A stretch of 64,000 bases of DNA from JAFAHD01 sp963772515 (GCA_963772515.1 CAVYXC010000002.1:1-64000); one strand, 5' to 3'; shown: positions 1 to 8,506, counted from the first letter of the stretch. Numbers and translations: made by a program. The notes: generated by a model not told the origin, from the sequence alone.

Positions 1-24
1 GATGCGAACGTTTTTGGGACACCT
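1..24 (-). repeat. degenerate copy of island-end motif (left)
   Basis: Read on the minus strand this is GGTGTCCCAAAA followed by CGTTCGCATC. It matches, with a few differences, the motif GGTGTTCCCAAAA-GTGCCGCAT at 7811-7832 and a third copy at 7277-7299. The left copy is inverted relative to the other two, and CGCAT faces outward at both edges, as expected of terminal inverted repeats. No recombinase other than the IS3 transposase lies between them, so the link to a mobile element is inference. Confidence 0.4.
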
Positions 25-33
25 CGAGGCTCA

Positions 34-1107
34 TCACTTCATCTCGAAGAGGTGCTTCAAGAACTGGTCAAATGTCGGACCTAGAGGTTGTGCATCTTTC
101 CAACCCTCTCCAATCCATGGCACCTGGACGATCTGCCAGTCCTGGGCTCTGGTGTCAAACCCGAATGCCTCCCCACCACCGTTAGATCCGAAAACCAGAA
201 GACCGGGTATGAATTCTCGAATCTGGTATTTTTGGTTCTGAGAGTAGAGCTCTTCGATAGGCCATAGCTGCGCGTACCCCCCACCGATGAATCCCTCGCC
301 TCCATTTGTGAGTTTCAGAAAGTCGACGTACTCGGCCGGCAAACTGACACCCAGCTGGCTTTCACCGGCCGAGATACCCTCATCCGTCGCACCCTTTTGC
401 CGTTCAAAATCTCGGAGCAAGTTGGAAATCTCAAGGTTCATATTCCCTCCCACCACAATTGCATAGACCGGCGTCCTGATGCTCATCGCGCCTAGAGGAT
501 CAGATGAATTGGGGATACCGCATCCGATCAGCTGCTGGAAAAACCTGAGTCCGTGTCTGCGCAGCCTATCATCAAGGGTCGAATAAGGCGGATCGGCAGC
601 CTTACCGCGCCATTGCGTGGTGAGTACAATTCCGTCCATTATCTTCCCAAGTTCGTGCAAGTCATCAGGCACGGGGCTTGAAGTGAGACGCTCAATGCGC
701 TCGCCGTTGACGAGTATGCCAAATGTGACTCCGCTCGCATCAGGGGCCAAAACTGACTTGGTGTTGCGATAGTAATTATGCGTGGCCAATAAGCGCGACA
801 GTTTTGCAATGTGAGCCGCGGCGACCCGCCCGGCAAATATGCCTTCGAACGGCGTCACCTCGCACCCGTATAGTTTCGCAGCGCCGTTGGGGTCGACCAC
901 GATCGTATACCATGGTGACGGTTTGAGTCCGGCTACAGGCCCATACACGATCCGGTCGAAATGACTTTCGGCTGAGCCGGTACCGGGCGTGGCTGGAGCG
1001 CGTGGCGCGCATCCCTCGACGCACGCGATCAGAGCCATCATAAGAACGCCTCCGCTTAGCGCGCGTAAGACAGCCGTTACCAACTCATCTGTTCCCAGGC
1101 ACCACAT
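34..1107 (-). CDS. lipoprotein with C-terminal SMI1/KNR4 (SUKH) domain
   Basis: The frame is open to 1257, but that start would overlap the upstream gene. I chose the ATG at 1107, giving about 357 residues with a short hydrophobic stretch and a lipobox-like IACVEGC ending at Cys33. The middle region (VVDPNGAAKLYG and after) recalls the DUF6438 type of exported domain, at low certainty. The last ~110 residues carry the SMI1/KNR4 pattern: ESQLGVSLPAEYVDFLKLTN, then GGEGF, a central P-I-E-E-L and GSNGGGEAFGFD. SUKH proteins are known as immunity proteins in polymorphic toxin systems, and many solitary members have unknown roles. A surface or periplasmic lipid-anchored SUKH protein is unusual. 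No partner toxin is visible in the window; it may lie to the left. Confidence 0.7.
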   Translation of the reverse strand: MWCLGTDELVTAVLRALSGGVLMMALIACVEGCAPRAPATPGTGSAESHFDRIVYGPVAGLKPSPWYTIVVDPNGAAKLYGCEVTPFEGIFAGRVAAAHIAKLSRLLATHNYYRNTKSVLAPDASGVTFGILVNGERIERLTSSPVPDDLHELGKIMDGIVLTTQWRGKAADPPYSTLDDRLRRHGLRFFQQLIGCGIPNSSDPLGAMSIRTPVYAIVVGGNMNLEISNLLRDFERQKGATDEGISAGESQLGVSLPAEYVDFLKLTNGGEGFIGGGYAQLWPIEELYSQNQKYQIREFIPGLLVFGSNGGGEAFGFDTRAQDWQIVQVPWIGEGWKDAQPLGPTFDQFLKHLFEMK

Positions 1108-1204
1108 TTTCGGAAGGGGGGCCAGCTCTTTCAGCAATAGAGGGCGGGCGATATTTCGCAGCAGGTCCGTGACCGTCCAAAGATTTCGGCAGTCGGCTCG
1201 TTTG

Positions 1205-1531
1205 TCAGATCGGGGTTCCGTCCTCATCGTAAAACATGTTCCGCAATAGCCAAGCAAGCAAGAGAGAAACGAAGACTAGTGTGACGACGCTAGCCACTAT
1301 TGTGAAGGTAGCAAAGGGGTTATGCGGCTCCTTAATGGCCCACTCCGCATTCTTAAATGTCGCCCAGAGATTAATCAGGAGAATTGGTAGCGACGACAGG
1401 ACGAACACCCATTTCGCCTGCCTTCTCTCGCTCGGAGTTCCCTTGCGAATATCGTCTCGGACCACGCTAAAGAATCTTCTCACGACCTTGCTTCCATAAT
1501 TCACAGCGCATGGCAAGCCCCTCCCGTTCAA
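1205..1531 (-). CDS. small two-helix membrane protein
   Basis: This encodes 108 residues with a basic N-terminus (VVRRFF, DDIRKGTPSERRQAK) and two hydrophobic helices, roughly residues 41-58 (WVFVLSSLPILLINLW) and 76-96 (FTIVASVVTLVFVSLLLAWL). The TTG start overlaps the stop of the preceding gene (TTGA at 1528-1531), suggesting translational coupling. I do not recognise a family. A shorter GTG start inside the N-terminus is possible. Confidence 0.55.
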   Translation of the reverse strand: MNGRGLPCAVNYGSKVVRRFFSVVRDDIRKGTPSERRQAKWVFVLSSLPILLINLWATFKNAEWAIKEPHNPFATFTIVASVVTLVFVSLLLAWLLRNMFYDEDGTPI

Positions 1532-1854
1532 CCGCCGGTTTTCTTTGATACATATATCAAGAATCCGTCATCGAAGCCTCGAGGTGGAACGTGCCTAAAC
1601 TCCACGACGTAACCGGACCCACCTTCACGCACGAGTACTTGGCAGTTCGAAACGTAGTCGCTCTCGCAATTTACATTCTTCTCTTTTTCTAGCTTATCGC
1701 AAGCTGCAATAACCAATTGCAAAATAGGCCCTTCTGTTCGCAATATTGTCGGGAGGGGTGTGGGATGGACTGCTGGGGTCGGATCGGCCGCTGCGGCTAA
1801 TGGCAGAAGAATGCTGCACATGATAGCCGTGCTAATGAGGCTGCGAACTCTCAC
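1528..1854 (-). CDS. small secreted protein of unknown function
   Basis: The frame opens at 1932, but a clear GGAGG five bases upstream of a GTG at 1854 fixes the start, giving 108 residues. The N-terminus is a signal peptide (VRVRSLISTAIMCSILLPLA, then AAA-DP). The mature part has three cysteines (AACDKLEKEKNVNCESDYVSNC) and ends in KKTGG. It sits in a chain of minus-strand island genes. The family is not recognised. Confidence 0.6.
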   Translation of the reverse strand: MRVRSLISTAIMCSILLPLAAAADPTPAVHPTPLPTILRTEGPILQLVIAACDKLEKEKNVNCESDYVSNCQVLVREGGSGYVVEFRHVPPRGFDDGFLIYVSKKTGG

Positions 1855-1941
1855 ACTGACCTCCTTCACCTGATAGATAGCTAGTGCGCCCAACGTGGCT
1901 ACTTTCAGAGCGGCGGCTCCCCTAGGATACACGTCAACATG

Positions 1942-2565
1942 CTAATGGTATTGCGCGGCGAGTTTCTTAGCAAGCTCGATTGCGCCTCGCTTTGGACTGC
2001 CGCCTATCCAATAGCCTGCGTCGACTTCAATCTCGTAGGGTCCAGAGATAGCCCTGACGACCTCGTGTGGCATCGCGTGATAGCCGCGGCCCTTGAACCT
2101 GTAGACCTTTGGTGGGCCAAACGTCTTTATGTAAAAGGCGTAGTCCCCGATGCCTTTCAGAGGAATGCACTCTCCGATGTGCGCGTAGCCGGGATCCGTG
2201 CACAGGTCTCGTGGTAGACGAAAGCGCGCCAAGATGTCTGCCGTGCGCATCGCGCTCACTCCCAGCAGCTCGCCCGGTTTTAGGTTGTTGCCGGAAACCG
2301 TAGCAAAATTGACGCCAAAGGAGATATCGCAGTGAATCGAGCCATCGCGTTCCCACCAATCATCCCCGGCGCGCTTCAGCACGGGGTTTAGTGCTGCTAG
2401 GTCAGCATCGGTCACCAGCGGGCAAGGCGTTGTCGATTCAAACGCCGTGGGTGTTGTTGCCGGCGTCGATTTGGATCTTGCGCTGCAGCCGGTTGCGAGA
2501 AGCACCAGGTAGGCGCAAGCTAAGATGGCTATGAGCTTCGTGGCTCCGCTGAATACCCGCGTCAT
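1942..2565 (-). CDS. lipoprotein, DUF3558-like pattern
   Basis: This encodes 207 residues with a signal sequence and lipobox LLATGC (Cys27), followed by a Ser/Thr/Pro linker. The mature domain starts CPLVTDADLAALNPVLK and contains paired cysteines (SIHCDISF, RDLCTDPGY, GECIPLKGIGDYA). This layout resembles the DUF3558 lipoproteins, though I cannot confirm it. A weak AGGA precedes the ATG. It is co-directional with the FRG gene upstream and probably belongs to the same transcription unit. Confidence 0.6.
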   Translation of the reverse strand: MTRVFSGATKLIAILACAYLVLLATGCSARSKSTPATTPTAFESTTPCPLVTDADLAALNPVLKRAGDDWWERDGSIHCDISFGVNFATVSGNNLKPGELLGVSAMRTADILARFRLPRDLCTDPGYAHIGECIPLKGIGDYAFYIKTFGPPKVYRFKGRGYHAMPHEVVRAISGPYEIEVDAGYWIGGSPKRGAIELAKKLAAQYH

Positions 2566-2603
2566 GTGTCCTAACCCGTCTCGAAGAACAATCGCGCCCG
2601 TCC

Positions 2604-3350
2604 TTATCTGCCCTCGTGATGCTGACGATCAAACCAGTCCGCAAGTTCTCGACCAAGCCCATCTAGGTCGGGGAAGATTGAGGATCTAGTCAAACCGGCT
2701 AGGCGCAGGTCCTCTTTCATTTGGCGAATCCGCTTCTGCCGGACCTTGAAGCAAGCGATTCTGGGTTGATTCCTTTTCTTGCTCAAGTCCCATAGTTGAT
2801 CGCGCTCTCGACCGAATATCACGAACCGGCTGCGCTGAGCAGCAACTCGGCCGAACAGGTGTGTGGGATCGATTGCGAGAGGTTGTTTGACACGAAGCTT
2901 CTCTCGATTCTCAATTTCGTCATCTGACAAGTACTTGTTAGCCGCAGGCCAATTCGGCAACGCCACACCTTCCCACACAGTTCGCAGCCGCCGGAAAGTA
3001 AGATGATTCAACCAACGCGGGTCGAGCGCATAAACTACCGCGTCACTTTGTCCATACCTATCGCTGGGCGTATCCCGCGGCTCAAGAGCGAAAAATAGCG
3101 CCACTAGGGCTGAATCTGTCCAATCCAGCAAGCGCGTTGGTACGCCGTAGTGTTGCATCGTAAAATACCACTCCCACTTGTCGGTAGGCCGGAATCCGCT
3201 GACAAGTTGAGCGGCGCAACGCTTGAACTCGATCCGTAGTTCTTGTTCGCGATCCAACGCTTTAGTTATACGCGTATTTGCCTGTCTGTATACTCGTGGT
3301 CTGAGGGCTGTTTTAGATGAGGCGTCTGGCTCACCGCGGAACCAACAGAC
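2604..3350 (-). pseudogene. FRG-domain protein, 3' part, interrupted by IS3 element
   Basis: The open frame runs into the IS (to 3557), but native sequence stops at 3350. It shows the FRG signature WFRGEPDA, then a conserved core (YGVPTRLLDWTDSALVALFF) and SDAVVYALDP. FRG domains are poorly understood and occur in phage-defence and toxin-like contexts. The missing N-terminus is on the far side of the IS (4622-4723). Joining the two pieces restores one frame (EEWA-VC-WFRGEP), so this gene was intact before the insertion. The intact protein would be about 280 residues. Confidence 0.85.
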
Positions 3351-3413
3351 TGTAGTGCGCACGGGGATGCAACAACGAGTTAAGTCAGGGCTCCTCCGAG
3401 AAGGGAGTAACCC

Positions 3414-3734
3414 ATGCCAACCCCACGTCGCTCCTTCGATAAGGATTTCAAGGTACAGGTCGTGCGCGAGATCGAGGCCGGCAGCAGCGTCGCGCAGGTT
3501 GCTCGCCAGCACGGTGTGCATCCCGAATTGATCTACCGCTGGAAGCGGCAGCTGCACAAGTACGGTGAGCGCTCCTTTGGTGGTCGTGGGAATGCGTATA
3601 CCGAAGAGGCGCGCATCGCTCAGCTGGAGCGCACGCTTGGGCAGATGGCAGCGGAGAACGCGCTTTTAAAAAAAGCCATCGCGACCTTGCAGCAACTCCA
3701 GCGAAGCAACGGCGCGCGGCGCTCCTCGCGTTGA
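3414..3734 (+). CDS. IS3-family transposase OrfA
   Basis: This encodes 106 residues: an N-terminal helix-turn-helix of the HTH_Tnp_1/IS3 type (RRSFDKDFKVQVVREIEAGS, AQVARQHGVHPELIYRWKRQL) followed by a leucine-rich coiled segment (ARIAQLERTLGQMAAENALL). Near its end the codons for LLKKA contain the run A7G at 3668-3675. This is a typical -1 frameshift site for making the OrfAB transposase. Its RBS-like GGGAG is about 10 bases upstream. Confidence 0.95.
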   Translation: MPTPRRSFDKDFKVQVVREIEAGSSVAQVARQHGVHPELIYRWKRQLHKYGERSFGGRGNAYTEEARIAQLERTLGQMAAENALLKKAIATLQQLQRSNGARRSSR

Positions 3735-4591
3735 TCGCGCAGCAGCGCGATCAGGGGAGCGTGCTGTCCGCGGTTCGGATGTGCCGCGTGCTGGGCATCG
3801 AGCGCACGGCGCTGTATCGGCCACGGCATACACCCTCAGAGCAGGAGATGGCATTGCGCGATGCGATCCAGCGCGTTGCCTTGGCGTGGCCCGACTATGG
3901 GTATCGCATGGTCACGCCGGAGTTGCGTCGCCACAAGTGGCGCGTTGGCGCTCGTCGGGTGCGCCGCATCATGCGCGAGGACAATCTGTTGTGCCATCGC
4001 CGGCGCAAGAGTTGGATCCGCTATCCGCGCCATGGCCTGCCGCGACATCCCAACCTCGCGGCAGCGTTCGTGCCGTCAGGCATCAATCAGCTCTGGGTTG
4101 CCGATCTGACGTACATCCGCTTGCGCCTAGGCTTTGTGTACTTGGCGGTGATCTTGGATGCGTTTAGCCGACGCGCGCTTGGCTGGGCCCTTGGCATGAC
4201 CCTTGAGGGCGAACTGACGGTGGCGGCCCTGCGCATGGCGCTGCTACATCGACAGCCACCAGCGGGGCTGATCCACCACTCAGACGGCGGCGTGCAATAC
4301 GCCGCTCGCGACTACGTCGATCTGCTGCGATGCCACGGCATTCGTCCCAGCATGGGCCGACCCGGCAGACCAACGGACAACCCGCGGTGCGAACGCTTCA
4401 TCCGCACGCTCAAACAAGGCGAGGTCTACCTGCGTGACTACGATGACTTCTCCGACGCGCAGCGGTCGATCGAACGCTTCATCGGCGTCGTCTACAACCA
4501 CAAGCGCCTGCACTCTGCCCTCGGGTATCTCCCGCCAGCAGAGTTCGAGCGCTCGCTTACCGAACCGCAAAAACCACTCGCTCTGACCTAA
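3731..4591 (+). CDS. IS3-family transposase OrfB (integrase core)
   Basis: This lies in the -1 frame of OrfA. Its own TTG start overlaps the OrfA stop, but the frame is open upstream through the A7 slippery run at 3668, so the active product is probably the OrfAB fusion. It contains an HTH_21-like segment and an rve integrase core with candidate DDE residues in WVADLTYI, HHSDGGVQY and PTDNPRCERFIRTLK, then the YNHKRLHSALGYLPPAEF tail typical of IS3 OrfB. No truncation is seen, so the element could be active. Confidence 0.95.
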   Translation: MIAQQRDQGSVLSAVRMCRVLGIERTALYRPRHTPSEQEMALRDAIQRVALAWPDYGYRMVTPELRRHKWRVGARRVRRIMREDNLLCHRRRKSWIRYPRHGLPRHPNLAAAFVPSGINQLWVADLTYIRLRLGFVYLAVILDAFSRRALGWALGMTLEGELTVAALRMALLHRQPPAGLIHHSDGGVQYAARDYVDLLRCHGIRPSMGRPGRPTDNPRCERFIRTLKQGEVYLRDYDDFSDAQRSIERFIGVVYNHKRLHSALGYLPPAEFERSLTEPQKPLALT

Positions 4592-4621
4592 CTACCTGTT
4601 GCAAAAAGCGTGCGCACTACA

Positions 4622-4723
4622 CGCCCATTCCTCCGCGTCCGACCAGTCGTTCCAACCCTTGGAGACATGGCGAGCTCGATCAAGGAATTCCGATACGCTA
4701 TCCACATATCCGATGGTACGCAA
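4622..4723 (-). pseudogene. FRG-domain protein, 5' part, cut off by IS3 element
   Basis: On the minus strand, a TTG at 4723 preceded nine bases upstream by GAGG opens a frame reading RTIGYVDSVSEFLDRARHVS and then KGWNDWSDAEEWA, ending exactly at the IS edge. This is the expected FRG N-terminus (an S-x-x-E-F-L helix before WFRG). It continues in frame with the 3' part at 3350. The start lies 17 bases after the stop of the polymerase-like gene, so the two were probably one operon. Confidence 0.7.
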
Positions 4724-4739
4724 CTAAGCTTACCTCAAT

Positions 4740-6968
4740 TCAAGCAGCGTCGCGATAGCGAACCAGTTGCTCACGCAAGGCTTTCGTCATCGGGCGCTTC
4801 CCGCCTAGCGTTTCGGACAGATGACTCGGGAGCACGTTGATCCGCCTTGCGAAGGCGCGAAGCCCTTCGCGTTGAGATGCCTTGCGTATGAACTCCAGTA
4901 AGGCGTCGTCTTCGCGCTGCTGCGCCTTTCGCTCCTCAACGAACTGACGCACCAATTCGGACAAATCTGCCGAGAAAGGTTGCTCTTCATTTAGCATCCG
5001 CCTCATTGTATCGGCCGATTTGCCGCAAGCTTTCGCCACGGCGCCGACACCATACCGCCGCGCCGCGGACCGCAAGAACTCGACCGAGCCCTCCGACGCG
5101 AACTGCGCCGGCTCGAAGCCCCCGATATGATCCTGGCGTGAATAGCGAATCGTCTCCTTGCCAATGATATCGATCCTCGAGGGCGCGACCCGCCGACGCT
5201 CGGTTTTGCCCCGTGCATTGTCCTCGGCGTTGTCGTATTTGTATTCGGGCCGCCGGTGAAAGTCCGCGAACAGATCCGCATAGGTCTTCAACTCCCAGCG
5301 CTCCACCTTGCGGCTACCGTAGGCGTTAAAGCACCGGTCCACCGCCTTGGCGATGTCGGGGTCAAAGGGTGCTAGCGGCCGCAGTTCGTTCGACCACCCT
5401 AGCGTGCGCTCTCGCGCCTCAGTCATGAACGTGCGAAGCCGCGGCGGGCGTGGATGCTCGATGAAGAACCGGAGCACCTCTGATGTGGTCAGGTCGCGGT
5501 TACCCGCTCGCTCCCGGACAGTCTCCGCGATTTGGTCGATATTTCCGTAAAGGATCTCCGCCGTTTCGGATCGGTCTTTTTTGTTTGACCGAAGTAGGTG
5601 CGCCGGCGCGTCGGCGAATTCGAGGGTGCGCTTCCACCGACGCGTCTTGCGATCCCAATACATATCCGGGATGATCGCGCCGCAGTTATCGTGCAGCGCC
5701 TCCCACCAAGGCGCCTCGGACACGCGGGCTGTTTCGTACAGCAGCTTGGCTTCTTCACGCGGCGGCAGCGCCGAACGAACGCTGCGGTCGACGTGATGCT
5801 CGTAGGCGAGGTATTCACGCTCGACGTCGCTCTTCCGTGTGAAGCTCAAGAGAAAGCCCCCGGGGCGGATGCGTTCCCGGTACGGCTTCCCTTGGTTGTA
5901 GCGTTGGAGGTGCTGCTCGACGTTCGCCGTCGATATCGATAGCCGACGAGCGGCGGGTAGATCAAAGTTGGGCAGCGAGGCATAGTCGACGTCGTCGGGG
6001 TGTCCGTCTAAAAACGCTTGGATCACGAGGAGCCACAGGTCTCGCTGCCAGCAGCGAAGTTTGGTCGCCCTGCGGCACTCCCGCGCTTCCTTCTTAGAGC
6101 GCAGGTACGGCGGCATGTAGTTCTCGAGGATGAACTGCTTGGCTTCGCGCAGCACGGGCTTGCCGGCCGCGTCGAGGTTGAACAGGGCATAGCTCTTGGG
6201 CGCGATGGCCAGGCCATAGAGGGGTTCGATGATGTCCGTTCCTGGCTTGAAATTGACGCTTTCGAGCTTGAGCAGCGCGTCGACGTTCCGGTACGGGTTG
6301 AGCGGCTTGAACCAATTGCGGATCCGCTGCACGCGCCGCACGAATTCCTCATCGTCCATGCCCTCCGGCCGGGCGAACATCATGGAGTCCGTGTCGCAGG
6401 CCATCCATAATATGCCCTCGCGTTGCGCTAGGACTTCGAGGATCGCGAGCATGAGACGGGCACCAGCTGTGATAGTCGTCGCGACGAACGGGTGGAAGTA
6501 TGGACCCGGCTCCTCCACCTTGGACAGCCAGCGGGTTCCTCGTTCCTTGCCCCGATACGAATAGACGTTACACTCGACGGGGTTGGTCGGCTTGGTCTCG
6601 TTCATCTCGACGAAAAAGCCGTAGCACGCGTTGGCGACGACCTTCAGGTGCTTTTGGTCGTCGTCGAAGACGCGGGCAAGAGCGTCCAGGCGTAGGTATT
6701 CGGCGCGCAGCTTCTTGGCTTTGGCCAGGTCCCCGCTCTTGGCCGCGGCTTCGGCTTCCTTTTTCACGCTCGTCCGAAGCTCGATCAAGTGGACGAAGAA
6801 GTCGTCCTGTCGAGGATCAAAGACGGCCGTCGACCCGGCTAGGCGCACAGGCTGCAAGCCAGACTGCGGGTCACCCGGAACAAAACGCAGCGCGCGCATG
6901 ATCTTCGGGGACTTGCCGGTCAGCAACTTGGATGCCGCGATCTCCAGTCCGTGAGATGGTAGCGTCGC
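4740..6968 (-). pseudogene. family-B DNA polymerase-like protein, 5'-truncated
   Basis: The protein-like region begins near 6968 (ATLPSHGLEIAASKLLTGK), and the first listed start is a TTG at 6926. It retains motif B (KVVANACYGFF) and motif C (ACDTDSMMF, the second catalytic Asp pair) of family-B polymerases. A long C-terminal part ends in helical DNA-binding-like segments (FLRSAARRYGVGAVAKACGK; GLRAFARRINVLPSHLSETL). The 3'-5' exonuclease domain and motif A (D-x-x-S-L/M-Y-P) are absent: the frame hits a stop at 7044 after unrelated sequence. Without motif A it cannot polymerise. The likely source is a mobile-element or phage-type polymerase. It sits immediately upstream of the FRG gene. Confidence 0.8.
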
Positions 6969-7006
6969 GCCGCTGAGCCGATTGGCGCCGAATCGTCGCC
7001 GGCCTA

Positions 7007-7267
7007 GTGGTTTACGGCGCGGTTCTCGCCATCTACTGGTACATTACTGGGCCAGTACCACATATGACGCTCTTCTTCGCGCGCCGCCTTTCCTACAGCC
7101 TCTGGGCCTTGGGGTTCTTGGCGATCCTGGCTCTCTTCTGGACGATCAGCTGGTTTTTTTCACGCCTCCGCACCTTGCGTGACGAATCGCAAGACACTAT
7201 CGACCTAACTGGCTGGGTCGATAAGAAGCGTTCAACGACCACGAACGACACCGACCGCCCGGAATAG
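7007..7267 (+). CDS. small membrane protein
   Basis: This encodes 86 residues from a GTG start, with two hydrophobic helices (MVYGAVLAIYWYI and SLWALGFLAILALFWTISWF) and a charged, Thr-rich tail. No family is recognised and no good RBS is seen. It starts at the breakpoint of the truncated polymerase gene, so it may itself be clipped at the 5' end. Confidence 0.4.
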   Translation: MVYGAVLAIYWYITGPVPHMTLFFARRLSYSLWALGFLAILALFWTISWFFSRLRTLRDESQDTIDLTGWVDKKRSTTTNDTDRPE

Positions 7268-7276
7268 CGGGGTTCG

Positions 7277-7299
7277 CCTGTTCCCAAAACTGCCGCATC
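7277..7299 (+). repeat. island motif, internal copy
   Basis: CCTGTTCCCAAAACTGCCGCATC matches 7811-7832 over about 19 of 22 positions in the same orientation. The 7314-7787 gene is therefore bracketed by direct copies 534 bp apart, like a small cassette. Confidence 0.5.
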
Positions 7300-7313
7300 A
7301 AGGAAGACAACAC

Positions 7314-7787
7314 TTGAAACCAAACGGGCGCGGATCACCTTCAAACATTCGACCATGGTTTGTTATGCTGGCGATTTCATTAATATCGCTCGACGCCGGC
7401 TGCAGCCGAGCGGCCTCCATTTCTACTAACAGCGTTGATCTCGCTGCTCGTCAATTTGGCGATAAAGTCGTGACGGCCGCCTTCATTCAGCGAAACACCG
7501 CGCAGGTCGTCTCGCTGTTTGCACCAGATGTTCTAACCAACATTCAGCCATCCAGTATCAATCAGTTGATTCTTCGGTTCTCGAAAGAGTGTGGGGCGCT
7601 TAAGACTTTCAGTTTTGACACTGGACTTCAGCAGAGCCGCTACGACGCGACCCAGCAGCGTACCGTCAAAGAGGCGAGATTGAGGTACTATGGTCTTTGT
7701 TCGAACCAGCGGCGGGCAAGGATGCTAATCGAGGTCGGCTACGATCGGACCTGGTGGCTGCTACTCTTGAGTTACGACATGATGTGA
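7314..7787 (+). CDS. putative lipoprotein
   Basis: This encodes 157 residues from a TTG start with AAGGAAG seven bases upstream. The N-terminal hydrophobic stretch ends in a lipobox (LDAGC). The mature part (AARQFGDKVVTAAFIQRNTA ... DVLTNI) resembles a small NTF2-like or DUF3887-type fold in outline, but I cannot assign it. It is framed by two direct copies of a 22-bp motif. Confidence 0.55.
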   Translation: MKPNGRGSPSNIRPWFVMLAISLISLDAGCSRAASISTNSVDLAARQFGDKVVTAAFIQRNTAQVVSLFAPDVLTNIQPSSINQLILRFSKECGALKTFSFDTGLQQSRYDATQQRTVKEARLRYYGLCSNQRRARMLIEVGYDRTWWLLLLSYDMM

Positions 7788-7810
7788 ACCCCATATTCTC
7801 TGGATGTTGG

Positions 7811-7832
7811 GGTGTTCCCAAAAGTGCCGCAT
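7811..7832 (+). repeat. island-end motif (right)
   Basis: GGTGTTCCCAAAAGTGCCGCAT marks the change from low-GC island genes to the conserved marR-emrAB operon. It is inverted relative to the copy at 1-24. Confidence 0.5.
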
Positions 7833-7873
7833 TTCGGAGGGTTATAAGTACTACCCCGGCGGTCGCCGACAGG

Positions 7874-7903
7874 TTGACACGGCCCCCGGCGCTCCAATAT
7901 AAT
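7874..7903 (+). promoter_or_regulatory. consensus sigma70-type promoter for marR-emrA-emrB
   Basis: A perfect TTGACA (7874-7879) and a perfect TATAAT (7898-7903) are separated by 18 bp, about 37 bp upstream of the marR start. The AT-rich stretch just downstream (AAGGCCATTAACCATTAGG) is a plausible operator for the MarR product. A promoter this strong fits a system held down by an autorepressor. Confidence 0.85.
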
Positions 7904-7939
7904 AAGGCCATTAACCATTAGGAGCTAAACAAAGGCTGA

Positions 7940-8497
7940 ATGAAAGACGACACGATAACCGCGTCAACCGTCCCGGAAAGTGATATGGCCCTTCTGCGAA
8001 GGGGCCTCAAAGGCTACTGTAGCTCCACCCATGGTGACTTCGACACCGTCAATCTGATCGTCACGCTACGGCGCACGGTCAGCGAATTGACGAACATGCT
8101 CGAAGCGGTCACCGGCGACGTCCGCGTCACGCCCGGCCGCATCAATATCCTCATGACGCTCGACTCCCAGCCCGAGAAGCGCTTGCCGCTCTCCGAGCTC
8201 GGTGAATACCTCGTCGTCACGCGCGCGAACATCACCGGTCTGGTGGACGGCCTTGTCAAAGACGGCCTCGTGCGCCGCATCGATCACCCGGACGACCGCC
8301 GCATGGTGCTCGCTGAGCTGACCGAAAAGGGTAAGAAGTTCATAACCTGGTTCGCGCCGCGCCATCAAGAGCTCGTCAAGCGCATCGGCAGCTGCCTCTC
8401 CTCAGATCAAAAGGCGAAAATCGTCACCTGGCTCGACGCCATGCGAACCCATCTTCGCGACCTGCCCATCGAGCGACTCGACCCATTCCCCGACTAG
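7940..8497 (+). CDS. MarR-family transcriptional regulator
   Basis: This encodes 185 residues with a winged-helix core: RINILMTLDS, LPLSELGEYLVVTRANITGL, then a wing VRRIDHPDDRRMVLAELTEKG. MarR proteins are dimeric repressors released by phenolics and other small ligands. It is the first gene of an operon with an EmrA-like adaptor (9-bp gap) and an EmrB-like pump, behind a consensus promoter. The inference is autorepression and drug-induced efflux. The 35-residue N-terminal extension before the MarR domain is longer than usual. Confidence 0.93.
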   Translation: MKDDTITASTVPESDMALLRRGLKGYCSSTHGDFDTVNLIVTLRRTVSELTNMLEAVTGDVRVTPGRINILMTLDSQPEKRLPLSELGEYLVVTRANITGLVDGLVKDGLVRRIDHPDDRRMVLAELTEKGKKFITWFAPRHQELVKRIGSCLSSDQKAKIVTWLDAMRTHLRDLPIERLDPFPD

Positions 8498-8506
8498 GAC
8501 ACATAC

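Larger units (their letters stand above)
3351..4621 (+). mobile_element. complete IS3-family insertion sequence (1271 bp)
   Basis: The terminal inverted repeats are visible. The left end begins TGTAGTGCGCACG, and the reverse complement of the right end begins with the same 13 bases; GCAACA and AGTTARGTCAG also align inside the repeats. The element carries overlapping orfA and orfB with an A7 slippery run. The flanking triplets (GAC before, CGC after) do not match, so no target duplication is seen, although IS3 elements normally leave 3-4 bp. It lies within the FRG gene. Confidence 0.95.

Noticed and set aside
3345..4625. target-site duplication of the IS3 element
   Set aside because: The flanking triplets GAC and CGC do not match, and no 3-5 bp direct repeat is present at the edges.
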